This document shows positions 1-8,841 of a DNA stretch of 64,000 bases, one piece after another. A program made the position numbers and the translations under genes. This DNA is from Marispirochaeta sp964554875. GTDB taxonomy: Bacteria; Spirochaetota; Spirochaetia; JC444; Marispirochaetaceae. The notes under the pieces were generated by a model. It saw only the letters and a list, made by a program, of their open reading frames with translations, made no database searches and was not told the origin of the DNA. The number at the start of each line of letters is the position of its first letter. Positions within the stretch are counted from its first letter, which is position 1. The stretch spans positions 27,274 to 91,273 of the forward strand of contig CAZKQJ010000015.1 in the NCBI GenBank assembly GCA_964554875.1, written 5' to 3'.

Positions 1-1
1 G

Positions 2-379
2 CTCAACGCCCTTCACGGCGAGGAAACATGCAACCTGGTTATCCGGAAGGCTGCAGAGGTTTTCCGTCAGGGCTTCTCCGACGGGGATATCCTGACCCGT
101 TACGGAGGGGATGAGTTCGCCTTTATTCTGCCGGGACGAAACTTGCGGGAAGCAAAGGAGTTATGCGATGATATATGCAGAAAGATGCAGTCGCTGGAAA
201 TCAAGACGGATCGAAACAGGGAACCTGTAATACTGAGCACAAGTATCGGGATCGCCGCTCTTTCCGACGGGGTCTTTTTCGGGGAGGATCTGGTCAGGAT
301 GGCGGACGAAGCCTTGTACCGGGTCAAGACAGCCGGTCGCGGCCGTGCCCTTTGTTACAGCTGGAGAGACAAGGGATGA
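2..379 (+). CDS. GGDEF-domain diguanylate cyclase (5' end outside window)
   Basis: The frame is open from the window edge and ends TGA at 377-379. It encodes the C-terminal part of a GGDEF domain: the signature RYGGDEFAFILPG lies about 35 residues in, and the ending STSIGIA ... EALYRVKTAGRGRA is typical of the last strands and helix of the domain. Such proteins condense two GTP into the second messenger cyclic di-GMP in the cytoplasm. The intact GGDEF core suggests activity. Any sensor domain lies upstream and cannot be seen. The stop overlaps the start of the DHH gene (ATGA), so the two genes are probably translationally coupled. Confidence 0.9.
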   Translation, partial: LNALHGEETCNLVIRKAAEVFRQGFSDGDILTRYGGDEFAFILPGRNLREAKELCDDICRKMQSLEIKTDRNREPVILSTSIGIAALSDGVFFGEDLVRMADEALYRVKTAGRGRALCYSWRDKG

Positions 380-1557
380 AAAAAAGTGACATTCGGAGCA
401 TTGCAGAAAAAAACCGAAGAGTGCAGCACATCATCGAAGCGCTGGTCCAGAGCCGAAATGTGCTGGTTCTGGGGCATAAAAACAGCGATGAAGACTGCAT
501 CGCCTCCATGGTTGCCATCTCTCTTCTGGTTAAAAAGCTCAGCAAGAACGTTTCCATACTTCTGACCGAACAGATTCATGAACGCTTTCACTACCTTCTG
601 AACATCTGCCGCTACAATGCCATCAATGTAATTCCCGACTGCTCCGGAGTGGCTGACGAAATCGATACAATCTGCGTTGTGGATACCCCCAAACCGGAGA
701 TGCTGCAAACCTGCGAAGGGGCGGAGAAACTGCTTCGCTCTCCCGACATCAGGGTAATCGAGTTCGATCATCATCTGGCGGCGGACTCCGCCTATATCGC
801 CCCCAGGGAGACAGCACTGGTGACAACAGCTTCATCAACCTGCGAACTGATTGGTTTTCTGGCCCTCAAGATGAGATGCCTTCGCGGCCGTTTCGAGGAG
901 ATTGACGGGGAAGACCTCTTCAGCCGGAACTTTGTTCTGGCCGTTCTTACCGGAATTGTCGGTGATTCGAAGATGGGAAAGTTCATAAAAAGCCACCGGG
1001 AGCGCTGGTTTTACAAGCTCTTCTCTTCCCGTTTTTCCCGCATGCTCAGCGAAAAGACCCATCAATCTTCATCTAACCTCTCCTCCATGGAAGAAATCTT
1101 CAGTGAGATCACCAGACTTTCCCAGCTCGAGGAGGGCTGTTTCAAATACTTCATGGCCCATAAACAGCATCGCGGATGCATCGCCTATACAATCCTCGAT
1201 GAAGAGAAGACCAGCCCTCTGCCGGAGGAGACCGATATGGACCTCTTCGTCTCTACCGCCCGCTCGGTGGCGGATGCCCTGGCGGAGGAGAGCGGCTGTC
1301 TGGGGATGGTGGCCTACAATGATCCGCCGGAGGTCTCGGATCTCGTCCAGTTCCGTATCCGCCGCAGCCACTCCTTCCAGGGTTTCGATCTTCGGGAGAT
1401 TCTGTCCGCAGCCGGAATCGAGAACGGAGGAGGCCACGAAGGGGCCATCGGCTTCCGGGTTCCCAAAAGAGAGATCCCGGACATCGGTGTATACTGCCGG
1501 CATCTTCTGGACACCATTACTGCTGCGTTCCCACCACTGCAGGGAAACGTACAATAG
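376..1557 (+). CDS. DHH/DHHA1 family phosphoesterase (NrnA-like)
   Basis: A 393-residue protein starting at ATG 376, which overlaps the upstream stop. It carries the DHH family motifs in order: GHKNSDEDCIAS near residue 32 (motif I), VVDTP, then EFDHH near residue 120 (DHH motif), GIVGDS, and a C-terminal GGGHEGAIGF (DHHA1 substrate-binding motif). Family members are Mn-dependent phosphoesterases that degrade nanoRNA, pAp or linear and cyclic dinucleotides. Pairing with a GGDEF gene makes turnover of a cyclic-dinucleotide product (pGpG) an attractive role, but that is inference. There are no membrane segments, so the protein should be cytoplasmic. The length is somewhat above a minimal NrnA (about 310-340) because of an insertion around residues 170-240. 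Confidence 0.85.
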   Translation: MKKSDIRSIAEKNRRVQHIIEALVQSRNVLVLGHKNSDEDCIASMVAISLLVKKLSKNVSILLTEQIHERFHYLLNICRYNAINVIPDCSGVADEIDTICVVDTPKPEMLQTCEGAEKLLRSPDIRVIEFDHHLAADSAYIAPRETALVTTASSTCELIGFLALKMRCLRGRFEEIDGEDLFSRNFVLAVLTGIVGDSKMGKFIKSHRERWFYKLFSSRFSRMLSEKTHQSSSNLSSMEEIFSEITRLSQLEEGCFKYFMAHKQHRGCIAYTILDEEKTSPLPEETDMDLFVSTARSVADALAEESGCLGMVAYNDPPEVSDLVQFRIRRSHSFQGFDLREILSAAGIENGGGHEGAIGFRVPKREIPDIGVYCRHLLDTITAAFPPLQGNVQ

Positions 1558-1584
1558 CCCCGGAGGGCTGTGGTATACTGGGGT

Positions 1585-2853
1585 ATGAGCACAGCGCCGA
1601 TCCATCAGGCATTCCCTTCACCAAGACACAGACCGCCGGAAGCAAGCAGCCTCTATAAGGCCCCCGAACGGCTTCTATCGGCAATATCTTCCAGAACAGG
1701 GCAGATTCCTGCGGTACTGAACATTGTCGCACCCATTGGATACGGAAAAACGAATCTGGCGGCAGCGGTCTGCCGTTCCCTTTTTTCCAGGAGTATCTGG
1801 CTCAGCCTGGCGGAAGGATGTTCCGATGAGCCGACATTCAAGTCCGACCTGCTTCAGTCATTCCGGGAGGCGGGGATTCTTCCTCCCGGAAATCAGGACT
1901 TTAAGGACGTATTTCATCAACAGACACCTGTCTGCCTGACACTGGACAATCTGCATCTGCTGCCCCGGGGGGCGGCTTCAATTATTACGGAACTCTTCAG
2001 CTCCCTGCCGGGGAACAGCCTTATGGTCCTTTGTTCCGATGAGGATCACAGCTTTCCGCTTTCACGTCTCAGAATCGACGATCGTGTTCTGGAGATTCGC
2101 ATCGAAGATTTAACGGCCACAAAAGAAGAGATCGCAGCTTTTTTTGTCCGTCTCGGATCCTCTCCTTCGGATGATGAACTGGAGATTCTTCTGCAGAAGA
2201 CCGGGGGATGGTGGGCCTGTATACGGCTTTTTGCAATAGGCTGGCGACAACTCGATGCTGCCGGCAGAAAAGGGTTCTTAAGCCGGTTCAGGGCCACGGA
2301 CCGCTTTATACGGGAGTTCCTGACAGAAAACATCGATGCCCATCTTTCTCCGGAACAGCTGGATTTTTTAAGGACTGTTTCCATCTGCACCCATATCAGG
2401 ACGGAACTTGCCGCGCAGCTTTGTAGCCACATGGAGGCTCCGATCCGGCCCCTGGTACAGGATCTTCTTACCCGCTACATTCTGCTTCCAACCGGTCACG
2501 GATGGTATCGACTTCCGGTCATTCTTAAACAGCACTACTACGCCGACCTCGACAGAAGCAGCCGTGAAAAACTGCACCGCAGGGCAGCCGAATGGTTCCA
2601 GCTGCAGCAGATGCCGAAACTGGCATCCCATCATCTTCAAAGAGCAGGAATAGAGTCTCCCCTGGCCCCGAGGGAAACGGAGATTCTCCTCCAGGCGGCC
2701 CAGGGGCTCAGCAATGCGGAGATCGGTGAACGCCTTTTTATAAGCCAGGGAACGGTAAAGTGGCACATGAACAGAATCCTGGAAAAGCTTGACTGCAGCA
2801 ACCGGACTGCTGCAGTTGAAACCGCCAGAAGAAACGGATTCATCTCCGGTTGA
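1585..2853 (+). CDS. Short MalT-like LuxR-family transcriptional regulator with NTPase domain
   Basis: A 422-residue protein from ATG 1585; a GTG at 1570 in the same frame would add five residues. A P-loop (PIGYGKT, about residues 50-56) begins a STAND-type NTPase. A LuxR/GerE helix-turn-helix closes the protein, beginning LAPRETEILLQAAQGLSN and continuing to IGERLFISQGTVKWH. MalT relatives are about 900 residues long, with a long TPR sensor region between the two domains. Here that region is nearly absent, so ligand sensing must differ. An extended -10 box (TGG plus TATACT at 1574-1579) lies directly before ATG 1585, so the message could be almost leaderless. The regulated genes are not evident. 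Confidence 0.8.
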   Translation: MSTAPIHQAFPSPRHRPPEASSLYKAPERLLSAISSRTGQIPAVLNIVAPIGYGKTNLAAAVCRSLFSRSIWLSLAEGCSDEPTFKSDLLQSFREAGILPPGNQDFKDVFHQQTPVCLTLDNLHLLPRGAASIITELFSSLPGNSLMVLCSDEDHSFPLSRLRIDDRVLEIRIEDLTATKEEIAAFFVRLGSSPSDDELEILLQKTGGWWACIRLFAIGWRQLDAAGRKGFLSRFRATDRFIREFLTENIDAHLSPEQLDFLRTVSICTHIRTELAAQLCSHMEAPIRPLVQDLLTRYILLPTGHGWYRLPVILKQHYYADLDRSSREKLHRRAAEWFQLQQMPKLASHHLQRAGIESPLAPRETEILLQAAQGLSNAEIGERLFISQGTVKWHMNRILEKLDCSNRTAAVETARRNGFISG

Positions 2854-2943
2854 AACAAACGCAAATCCTACCCCTATTCCTGCCTTTGGATAGGTGGCTT
2901 CGTCTTCCTGGAGAAGTACACTGCCATACAGGGAGAAGCGGGA

Positions 2944-3189
2944 ATGAACGCCAATCGCAAACGGTCCTATCAAATTCTCGCAGAGGGAACAATAACACGG
3001 ATTGAGGATGAACGGCTTTCAGCCTGGAATTTCCAGGCCCTTGGAGACGGAAAGACCCTCATGACCGGTCCGCAAGTTGACAGTTCAGCCCTCTACGGAA
3101 TTCTTTCGGCCCTGCGGGACAGCGGAATCGTACTCCTGGGAATCAAGGAAGTAAAACCAACCAACAGATCGGAAGGAGACAGAAGATGA
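2944..3189 (+). CDS. Small conserved hypothetical protein
   Basis: An 81-residue protein with ATG 2944 preceded by a purine-rich stretch (GGGAGAAGCGGGA). Its stop overlaps the next gene by four bases (ATGA at 3186), so it is translated with the large lipoprotein. The pattern LTGP-V-D-x-x-AL-x-G-(I/L)-L-x-x-(I/L)-RD, seen here as MTGPQVDSSALYGILSALRD, recurs in short bacterial hypothetical proteins often encoded beside regulators or ion transporters. No catalytic motif or membrane segment is visible. The function is unknown. Confidence 0.7.
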   Translation: MNANRKRSYQILAEGTITRIEDERLSAWNFQALGDGKTLMTGPQVDSSALYGILSALRDSGIVLLGIKEVKPTNRSEGDRR

Positions 3190-5630
3190 ACCGTACATTT
3201 TTTATTGCTGCATGTATTGCAGCCATATCACTGCTGGCAGGCTGCGCGAGCTTTAACGGGGCCATCCCCATCGAGAGCGATGCCCCTGAGACGTTCCATA
3301 TTTCACCCAAAAATGCTGATGGAATCAAGGACAGCCTGACAATACCAGTGGATTTTCCCGAGATAAAGGGGCTGACAATCTCTTCCTATGAATATTCAAT
3401 CCGACGGGACGACGGCACTGCGTTCTACAGCTATTCTGAACAGGCGGCCCGGCCCCCATGGTATAAACGGATTATCGGGGCGAAAGCGGCGGTTAAACTT
3501 CCCCGGGAAATTGTCTGGGACGGTCGGAGCGACACGGGCGATTTCGCTCCGGACGGGCACTACTACATGCTCATCCGTGCGGAGGATACAAAAGGCAACC
3601 GGGGAGAAGCCCGGCCTTTTACGGTAATCGTGGACGATACGCCTCCGTCCGTGAACGTCATGCTTCCCTATACCGTGTTTTCTCCCAACGCCGATAACAA
3701 CCGTGATACCCTGGACATCTATTTTCAGGACCCTTCTCTTGAAGAGACCTGGGAAGCCCGGATTCGCAAAAGCGAAGGAACCCCGGTATTCGATTACAGC
3801 TGGCAGGAATTCCCCATTGATATCCGATGGGACGGCAAAACTGAAAGCGGAGAGCTCATGGAAGATGGTGAGTATATATTCTCGGTAAGTTCCACAGATC
3901 TGGCGGGCAACAGCTTCAGCTGGGAAAGCGGGCTTCTGTTAAAGGAATCCGCCCTGCCCCCCATTTCGGCGAGGCTCTCGGATACAATACTCTCACCCAA
4001 CGGAGACGGAATAAAGGATACGGTCATGCTGTATCTCGATGCCGAAACTCCGGACCGGATTGTAAGGGCAGGGATTTCAGTTATCGGTAAGAACGGCATC
4101 AGTCTGGCCAGTCTTCCGGCGCCCTCAAGCTACCCGACAACAGTGACCATAACCGGAATCCTGGAAAACGGCCGTCCCATTCCCGACGGTATCTATTATA
4201 TCCGGTTCAACGTGGAATACCGCAACGGAGCCACTCCCTCCACAGTGACCCCTCCCCTCCTCATTGACACAGCTCCCCCATCTGCAGTCGTCAGCGTCGA
4301 TTACCGGCTCTTCTCTCCTGACGGCGACGGTCGCAGGGACGATCTGAACTTTTACCAGAGCAGCGAAGAAGCTGTTGCCTGGAGCGGGACCATAACTGAT
4401 CAGAGCGGCCGTACGGTTTTTCGTCGCGATTTCGGTTCCCGGGCCTCCGGTTTCAGCTGGAACGGCCGGGACTCCCTTGGCAACTCCATTCCCGACGGGG
4501 TCTACACATATACCCTCCAGGGAACGGATGAGGCCGGCAACAGGGCTCTCCGGCGGATTGACGGCATCCGCATCGATACCAGGCCCACCCCGGTGGCACT
4601 GCGTTCCATGGATACCAGCTTCAGTCCCAACGGGGACGGAATAACCGAAACCGCCCGGTTTACCCCGGTAATAGAGATTACCGAAGGAATCAGTTCATGG
4701 CTCTTTGAGATAACCGACAGCCGGGATACCGCAGTCTACACCCTTTCCGGAAACAGCTATGACGATCTTCCCCGCACCCTTCTGTGGACCGGTGAAGGGG
4801 CTCCCGAAGGTCTTTACGGCGGACGCCTGACCGCAGAATATGAAAAGGGGAATATCGCTGTTACAGTCAGTCCCGAAAAGGTTGCATTGGATATCAGCGG
4901 TCCGGGAATCAATGCCCAGGTAACTCCTCTTCCCTTCGGGCCCGACGGAGACGGGTTTAACGACAGACTGATGATCAAAATCATCGTCGAAGATCCTTCC
5001 GGTGTCATTCTCCGGGAAGCCGAAATCCTCGATCCCGCTGGGAACTCCTTCCTTCGCCTGCCTGCAGCCGCCTTTACCGCCGCAGGTTGGTCCTGGGACG
5101 GAAAATCCGCCTCAGGAGAGCTGGTGCAGTCCGCCTCGGACTATACCCTCAGGGTGCAATCCAGGGATACCGTGGGAAACGAAAGCCGGTACGAACTGTC
5201 CATTCCGGTGGATATTCTGGTAATCCGTGACGGGGACCGTTTGAAAATCAGCATTTCCAGCATTTACTTCAAACCGAACACTCCCGACTATATTAATGTG
5301 GAGCCTGAGACCGCCAGGCGGAACCTCGCTACCCTGGACAGGCTGGCGGAAATTCTCAAAAAGTATTCTGACTACCGCATCAGGCTCGAAGGCCACGGCG
5401 TGCGTATCTACTGGGATCAGCCGCAGCGATGGCCCGGGGAGGAAACCGAGGTGCTGGTTCCCCTTTCCCGGGCCCGGGCAGAGGCTATCCGGGCCGCCCT
5501 CAGTTCACGGGGCGTAAAACCGGAGCGTATGAGCATAGAGGGCTTCGGCGGGTACCGGCCGGTGGTTCCCCATGGTGATCTGGATAACCGCTGGAAAAAC
5601 CGGCGAGTGGAATTCATCCTGGTTAAATAA
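3186..5630 (+). CDS. Large lipoprotein with FlgD-Ig-like repeats and C-terminal OmpA domain
   Basis: An 814-residue protein with a lipoprotein signal peptide (lipobox LLAGC, Cys at about residue 20). The body contains at least five repeats, each beginning with an SPNGDG-type acidic loop (SPNADNNRD, SPNGDGIKD, SPDGDGRRD, SPNGDGITE, GPDGDGFND) followed by an Ig/FlgD-like beta-sandwich ending in a W-(D/N)G motif (WDGRSD, WDGKTE, WNGRDS, WDGKSA). These loops resemble calcium-binding DxDxDG sites. The last ~125 residues form an OmpA-like fold ending KNRRVEFILVK, where peptidoglycan binding would be expected, although the usual HTD is replaced by HGV and there is an insert. It is probably an outer-membrane or periplasmic scaffold anchored by both lipid and cell wall. 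Confidence 0.82.
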   Translation: MNRTFFIAACIAAISLLAGCASFNGAIPIESDAPETFHISPKNADGIKDSLTIPVDFPEIKGLTISSYEYSIRRDDGTAFYSYSEQAARPPWYKRIIGAKAAVKLPREIVWDGRSDTGDFAPDGHYYMLIRAEDTKGNRGEARPFTVIVDDTPPSVNVMLPYTVFSPNADNNRDTLDIYFQDPSLEETWEARIRKSEGTPVFDYSWQEFPIDIRWDGKTESGELMEDGEYIFSVSSTDLAGNSFSWESGLLLKESALPPISARLSDTILSPNGDGIKDTVMLYLDAETPDRIVRAGISVIGKNGISLASLPAPSSYPTTVTITGILENGRPIPDGIYYIRFNVEYRNGATPSTVTPPLLIDTAPPSAVVSVDYRLFSPDGDGRRDDLNFYQSSEEAVAWSGTITDQSGRTVFRRDFGSRASGFSWNGRDSLGNSIPDGVYTYTLQGTDEAGNRALRRIDGIRIDTRPTPVALRSMDTSFSPNGDGITETARFTPVIEITEGISSWLFEITDSRDTAVYTLSGNSYDDLPRTLLWTGEGAPEGLYGGRLTAEYEKGNIAVTVSPEKVALDISGPGINAQVTPLPFGPDGDGFNDRLMIKIIVEDPSGVILREAEILDPAGNSFLRLPAAAFTAAGWSWDGKSASGELVQSASDYTLRVQSRDTVGNESRYELSIPVDILVIRDGDRLKISISSIYFKPNTPDYINVEPETARRNLATLDRLAEILKKYSDYRIRLEGHGVRIYWDQPQRWPGEETEVLVPLSRARAEAIRAALSSRGVKPERMSIEGFGGYRPVVPHGDLDNRWKNRRVEFILVK

Positions 5631-5647
5631 GGTACCCAGAATAGTAT

Positions 5648-5691
5648 GCCGGGGGAGCTTCTGTCCCGTAGACAGAGTCTCCCCCCGGCCC
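5648..5691 (+). terminator. Strong GC-rich stem-loop between two genes
   Basis: GCCGGGGGAG (5648-5657) pairs with CTCCCCCCGGC, and an inner CTGTC/GACAG stem extends the hairpin almost to a five-base loop. There is no T-run after it, so it may be a factor-dependent terminator or an mRNA stabiliser at the end of the lipoprotein transcript. Confidence 0.5.
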
Positions 5692-5704
5692 TACAATACC
5701 CGCC

Positions 5705-6916
5705 ATGGCAGACATCGCTGTAATCGGCGGCGGACCGGCGGGGCTTTTTGCCGCCATCAGGGCAGCGAGGCGGGGCAGTCGGGTACGCATTCTGGAGAAG
5801 ATGAAAAGCCCCGGCCGCAAGCTGCTTATAAGCGGCTCAGGTCAGTGCAATATCACCCACGAGGGGGAGATACAGAACTTTCTGTCCCGCTATGCCGAAG
5901 CGGGCCGTTTTCTCCGCCCCGCGCTCTTTCACCTTAGCCCCCGGGACCTCCTGAACTTCTTTGAAGAGAGGGGTATCGGTTTCGAGACGGAAACGGGTGG
6001 CAAGGTTTTTCCAAAGAGCCGCCGGGCCCGGGACATTCTCGATGTGCTGCTCCGGGAGCTCGAGGCATCCGGGGCGGAACTTGTGATTGATCAAAATGTA
6101 AGATCCATCGACGCAGGCAGGGGCGGATTTACCCTCCGCTGCAGCGGTGAGGAGACAGGTCCCGTAGACCGGGTAATACTGGCAGCAGGCGGGGCATCCT
6201 ATCCGTCCACCGGTTCCGATGGTTCGGGTTTTGTCCTGGCGGAGCAGCTGGGACACAGAATCGTCAGCCCCCGACCCGCCCTTACGGATACCGTAATCCG
6301 GGACTTCCCCATGGCGGAGCTGGCAGGCATATCTGTAAGGAACTGCAGAGTACTCCACTACAGGGATAAAAAGCTCCTGTCCCGTCTTTATGGGGACCTC
6401 CTGATCACCCATACGGGTTTTTCCGGCCCTGTCATCATGGATGCGTCCCGGAACATTCATCCCGGAGACATCCTTGTTCCGGATTTCGGCGGCCGCGGGG
6501 AAGAGACGGAGGAGGTACTCCGCCGTTTTGCGGAGGAAAACGGGAAAAAGCAGATAAAATCGGTATCACGTATACTCAGCTGTCCCGAAGCACTCCTTGA
6601 AACACTGCTGAACAGGGCCGGCATACCTGGTGAAGGGCGCCTGGGGGAACTCTCCAGGAGGATGCGGCGCCTTCTGGCTCGGACGATCGCCGAAACACCG
6701 TACGCGGTGGCCCGTACCGGAGATTTAAAAAGCGCCAGGGTCACAGCCGGCGGTGTTGACCGCCGGGAAATCAGTCCCCACAGCATGGAGAGCAGAATCG
6801 TACCCGGACTCTTCTTTGCCGGGGAGGTCATCGACATCGACGGTGATACCGGAGGTTTCAACCTGCAGGCAGCCTTCTCCACCGGCGCCCTGGCGGGGGA
6901 TAACTGCGCGACCTAA
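5705..6916 (+). CDS. BaiN/HI0933-family NAD(P)/FAD-dependent oxidoreductase
   Basis: A 403-residue flavoprotein. The N-terminus holds the dinucleotide-binding motif VIGGGPAGLFAAI, followed by GRKLLISGSGQCNITH, which is characteristic of the HI0933/YhiN/BaiN family. The C-terminus (FAGEVIDIDGDTGGFNLQAAFSTGALAG) is the closing FAD-binding segment of the same family. Members are cytoplasmic flavoproteins of mostly unknown substrate; BaiN reduces bile-acid intermediates. The length is normal. It has no obvious operon partner, since a hairpin separates it from the upstream gene. Confidence 0.88.
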   Translation: MADIAVIGGGPAGLFAAIRAARRGSRVRILEKMKSPGRKLLISGSGQCNITHEGEIQNFLSRYAEAGRFLRPALFHLSPRDLLNFFEERGIGFETETGGKVFPKSRRARDILDVLLRELEASGAELVIDQNVRSIDAGRGGFTLRCSGEETGPVDRVILAAGGASYPSTGSDGSGFVLAEQLGHRIVSPRPALTDTVIRDFPMAELAGISVRNCRVLHYRDKKLLSRLYGDLLITHTGFSGPVIMDASRNIHPGDILVPDFGGRGEETEEVLRRFAEENGKKQIKSVSRILSCPEALLETLLNRAGIPGEGRLGELSRRMRRLLARTIAETPYAVARTGDLKSARVTAGGVDRREISPHSMESRIVPGLFFAGEVIDIDGDTGGFNLQAAFSTGALAGDNCAT

Positions 6917-7027
6917 AAGACCAATAAAAACAATACGAATTTAAACCTTGTCCCCGGACAGCTTCTGCCATACCCTTCAATCGTTAATTATTTATCTATA
7001 GGATCTACTTTTTTGAAGGAGACAAGG

Positions 7028-8746
7028 ATGAGAAAGATTCGTATTGCATCGTCTGTTCTTATTGCAGTTCTGATTGCCCTTCTCGCCTCCTGCGGCAGTG
7101 CTGTCTACACGGCGGGCACCTACACAGGAGAGGGTCAGGGTCATGGAGGAACAATTCGTCTTGAAGTTTCGGTTGACGATACGTCCATAACCGATATCAC
7201 AATCACGGAAAACCCGGAATCGGATTTCAGTCTGCCCGCCATCAACAAGCTGATCGACACCGCTATCGAGAAAAACAGCGGTGACATAGACAGCGTCAGC
7301 GGTGCGACGGAGACCTCCGCCGGTGTAATAGCTGCAATTCAGGCAGCCCTGTCCAAGGCCCGTATCGGGGAAGCAGCCCCCCAGGCGGCTGAAAAGGAGA
7401 GCACAGGCGCCCGGGACATCAGCGTGGATGTTGCCGTTATCGGTTCCGGCGGAGCGGGGCTCTCCGCGGCCATCGAGGCAAAGAATGCCGGCGCCTCTGT
7501 ACTGATCATTGAAAAGATGGCAGTTGCCGGGGGTAACACCAATTACGCCACCGGAGGACTGAACGCCGCTGAAACCAGCTTTCAGAAGGAGCAGGGAATC
7601 GAGGATTCGGCGGAGCTCTTTTTTGAAGACACCATGAAAGGCGGGAAAAACATCAACAACCCCGACCTGGTAGAGGTACTGACCACCCGTTCGGCGGAAA
7701 CAGTCGCCTGGCTCACTGATCTTGGAGCAGATCTGAGCGATGTGGGACGTCTGGGGGGAGCCTCGGTCAACCGTTCCCACCGGCCGAAGGGCGGCAAGGC
7801 CGTCGGGGCCCACATTGCGGGAACCCTGCAGAAGGTCGCCGAAGCCGCGGGGGTCGAAATCAGGCTTGATAACCGGGCGGTCGCCCTGGTAAGCCGTAAC
7901 GGCGCCGTGAGCGGCGTACAAGTCGAATCACCCGAGGGAAGCTACACCATAAGCGCGAAGGCGGTCATTCTGGCAACAGGCGGTTTCGGTGCAAGCCCCG
8001 AGAAGATCGTCCAGTACAAACCCAAACTGGAGGGCTTTGGCACCACCAACCACCCCGGCGCCACCGGTGATGCCCTGGATATGGTAAAAGAACTCAATGT
8101 CGCCCTGGCGGATATTGAAGAAATCCAGACCCACCCAACGGTTGTTCCGGTCAAGAATACCATGATCACCGAGGCTGTCCGGGGTAACGGAGCCATTCTG
8201 GTCAACCGTGAGGGAGTACGTTTTGTCTCCGAGCTTGAAACCCGGGATGTCGTCTCCGACGCCGAACTGGCCCAGGAGGGGGGAACAGCCTTCCTGCTCT
8301 TTGACCAGGGCGTACGGGAATCCCTGGCGGCCATTGAGAAATACGCCGGGAGCGGACTTCTTACCGAGGGCGCAAGTCTTGAGGAACTGGCCCGGACAAT
8401 GGACATGGAGCCCGCTACCCTTGCAAAGACCGTTGAAACCTACAACTCCTACGTTGTTGCCGGCAAGGACGATGATTTCGGCAGAGCCAGCATGCCCCGC
8501 CAGCTGACCCAGGGCCCCTACTACATGGTAGAGGTCGGCCCCGCTGTTCACCACACCATGGGCGGCATAAAGATCGATACCGAAGCCCGGGTCATCAACA
8601 AGGACGGAAATCCCGTTCCCGGACTCTACGCCGCCGGTGAAGTTACCGGAGGAGTCCACGGCGCCAACCGTCTCGGCGGTAATGCCATGGCGGACATTAC
8701 GGTCTTCGGACGCATTGCGGGGAAGAGCGCGGCGGAAGGAAGGTAA
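7028..8746 (+). CDS. Flavocytochrome c-type reductase lipoprotein with FMN-binding domain (fumarate/urocanate reductase-like)
   Basis: A 572-residue protein. ATG 7028 is chosen because AAGGAG lies six bases upstream; an in-frame TTG at 7013 lacks such a site. A lipobox (LLASC, Cys22) exports and anchors the protein outside the cytoplasmic membrane. An FMN_bind domain follows with DSVSGAT (Thr94), the site where ApbE attaches FMN covalently. From about residue 132 there is a fumarate-reductase-type FAD domain with VIGSGGAGLSAA, TTNHPGATGD and a final HGANRLGGNAMAD. Relatives (UrdA, ArdA, FccA-like) reduce fumarate, urocanate or acrylate-type double bonds as terminal acceptors. No heme motif is present. 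The linked DcuS/DcuR-like system suggests control by the electron acceptor. Confidence 0.88.
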   Translation: MRKIRIASSVLIAVLIALLASCGSAVYTAGTYTGEGQGHGGTIRLEVSVDDTSITDITITENPESDFSLPAINKLIDTAIEKNSGDIDSVSGATETSAGVIAAIQAALSKARIGEAAPQAAEKESTGARDISVDVAVIGSGGAGLSAAIEAKNAGASVLIIEKMAVAGGNTNYATGGLNAAETSFQKEQGIEDSAELFFEDTMKGGKNINNPDLVEVLTTRSAETVAWLTDLGADLSDVGRLGGASVNRSHRPKGGKAVGAHIAGTLQKVAEAAGVEIRLDNRAVALVSRNGAVSGVQVESPEGSYTISAKAVILATGGFGASPEKIVQYKPKLEGFGTTNHPGATGDALDMVKELNVALADIEEIQTHPTVVPVKNTMITEAVRGNGAILVNREGVRFVSELETRDVVSDAELAQEGGTAFLLFDQGVRESLAAIEKYAGSGLLTEGASLEELARTMDMEPATLAKTVETYNSYVVAGKDDDFGRASMPRQLTQGPYYMVEVGPAVHHTMGGIKIDTEARVINKDGNPVPGLYAAGEVTGGVHGANRLGGNAMADITVFGRIAGKSAAEGR

Positions 8747-8773
8747 TGCCCGCCTGAAGACAAAATAAGCCCA

Positions 8774-8797
8774 GGCCGGGGCCTAAGGGTCCCGGCC
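8774..8797 (+). terminator. GC-rich hairpin between reductase and kinase
   Basis: GGCCGGG (8774-8780) and CCCGGCC (8791-8797) form a stem with a ten-base loop, followed by a weak T-containing stretch. It probably ends or attenuates the reductase transcript before the two-component genes. Confidence 0.6.
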
Positions 8798-8841
8798 ATC
8801 TATTTTCTATCATGATCTTTTTGAGTACACTGGCGGGGAAC

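Noticed and set aside
3700..5100. Repeated DNA read as a possible CRISPR or tandem repeat array
   Set aside because: The repeats are protein-level SPNGDG motifs about 300 bases apart, with diverged DNA and no spacers.
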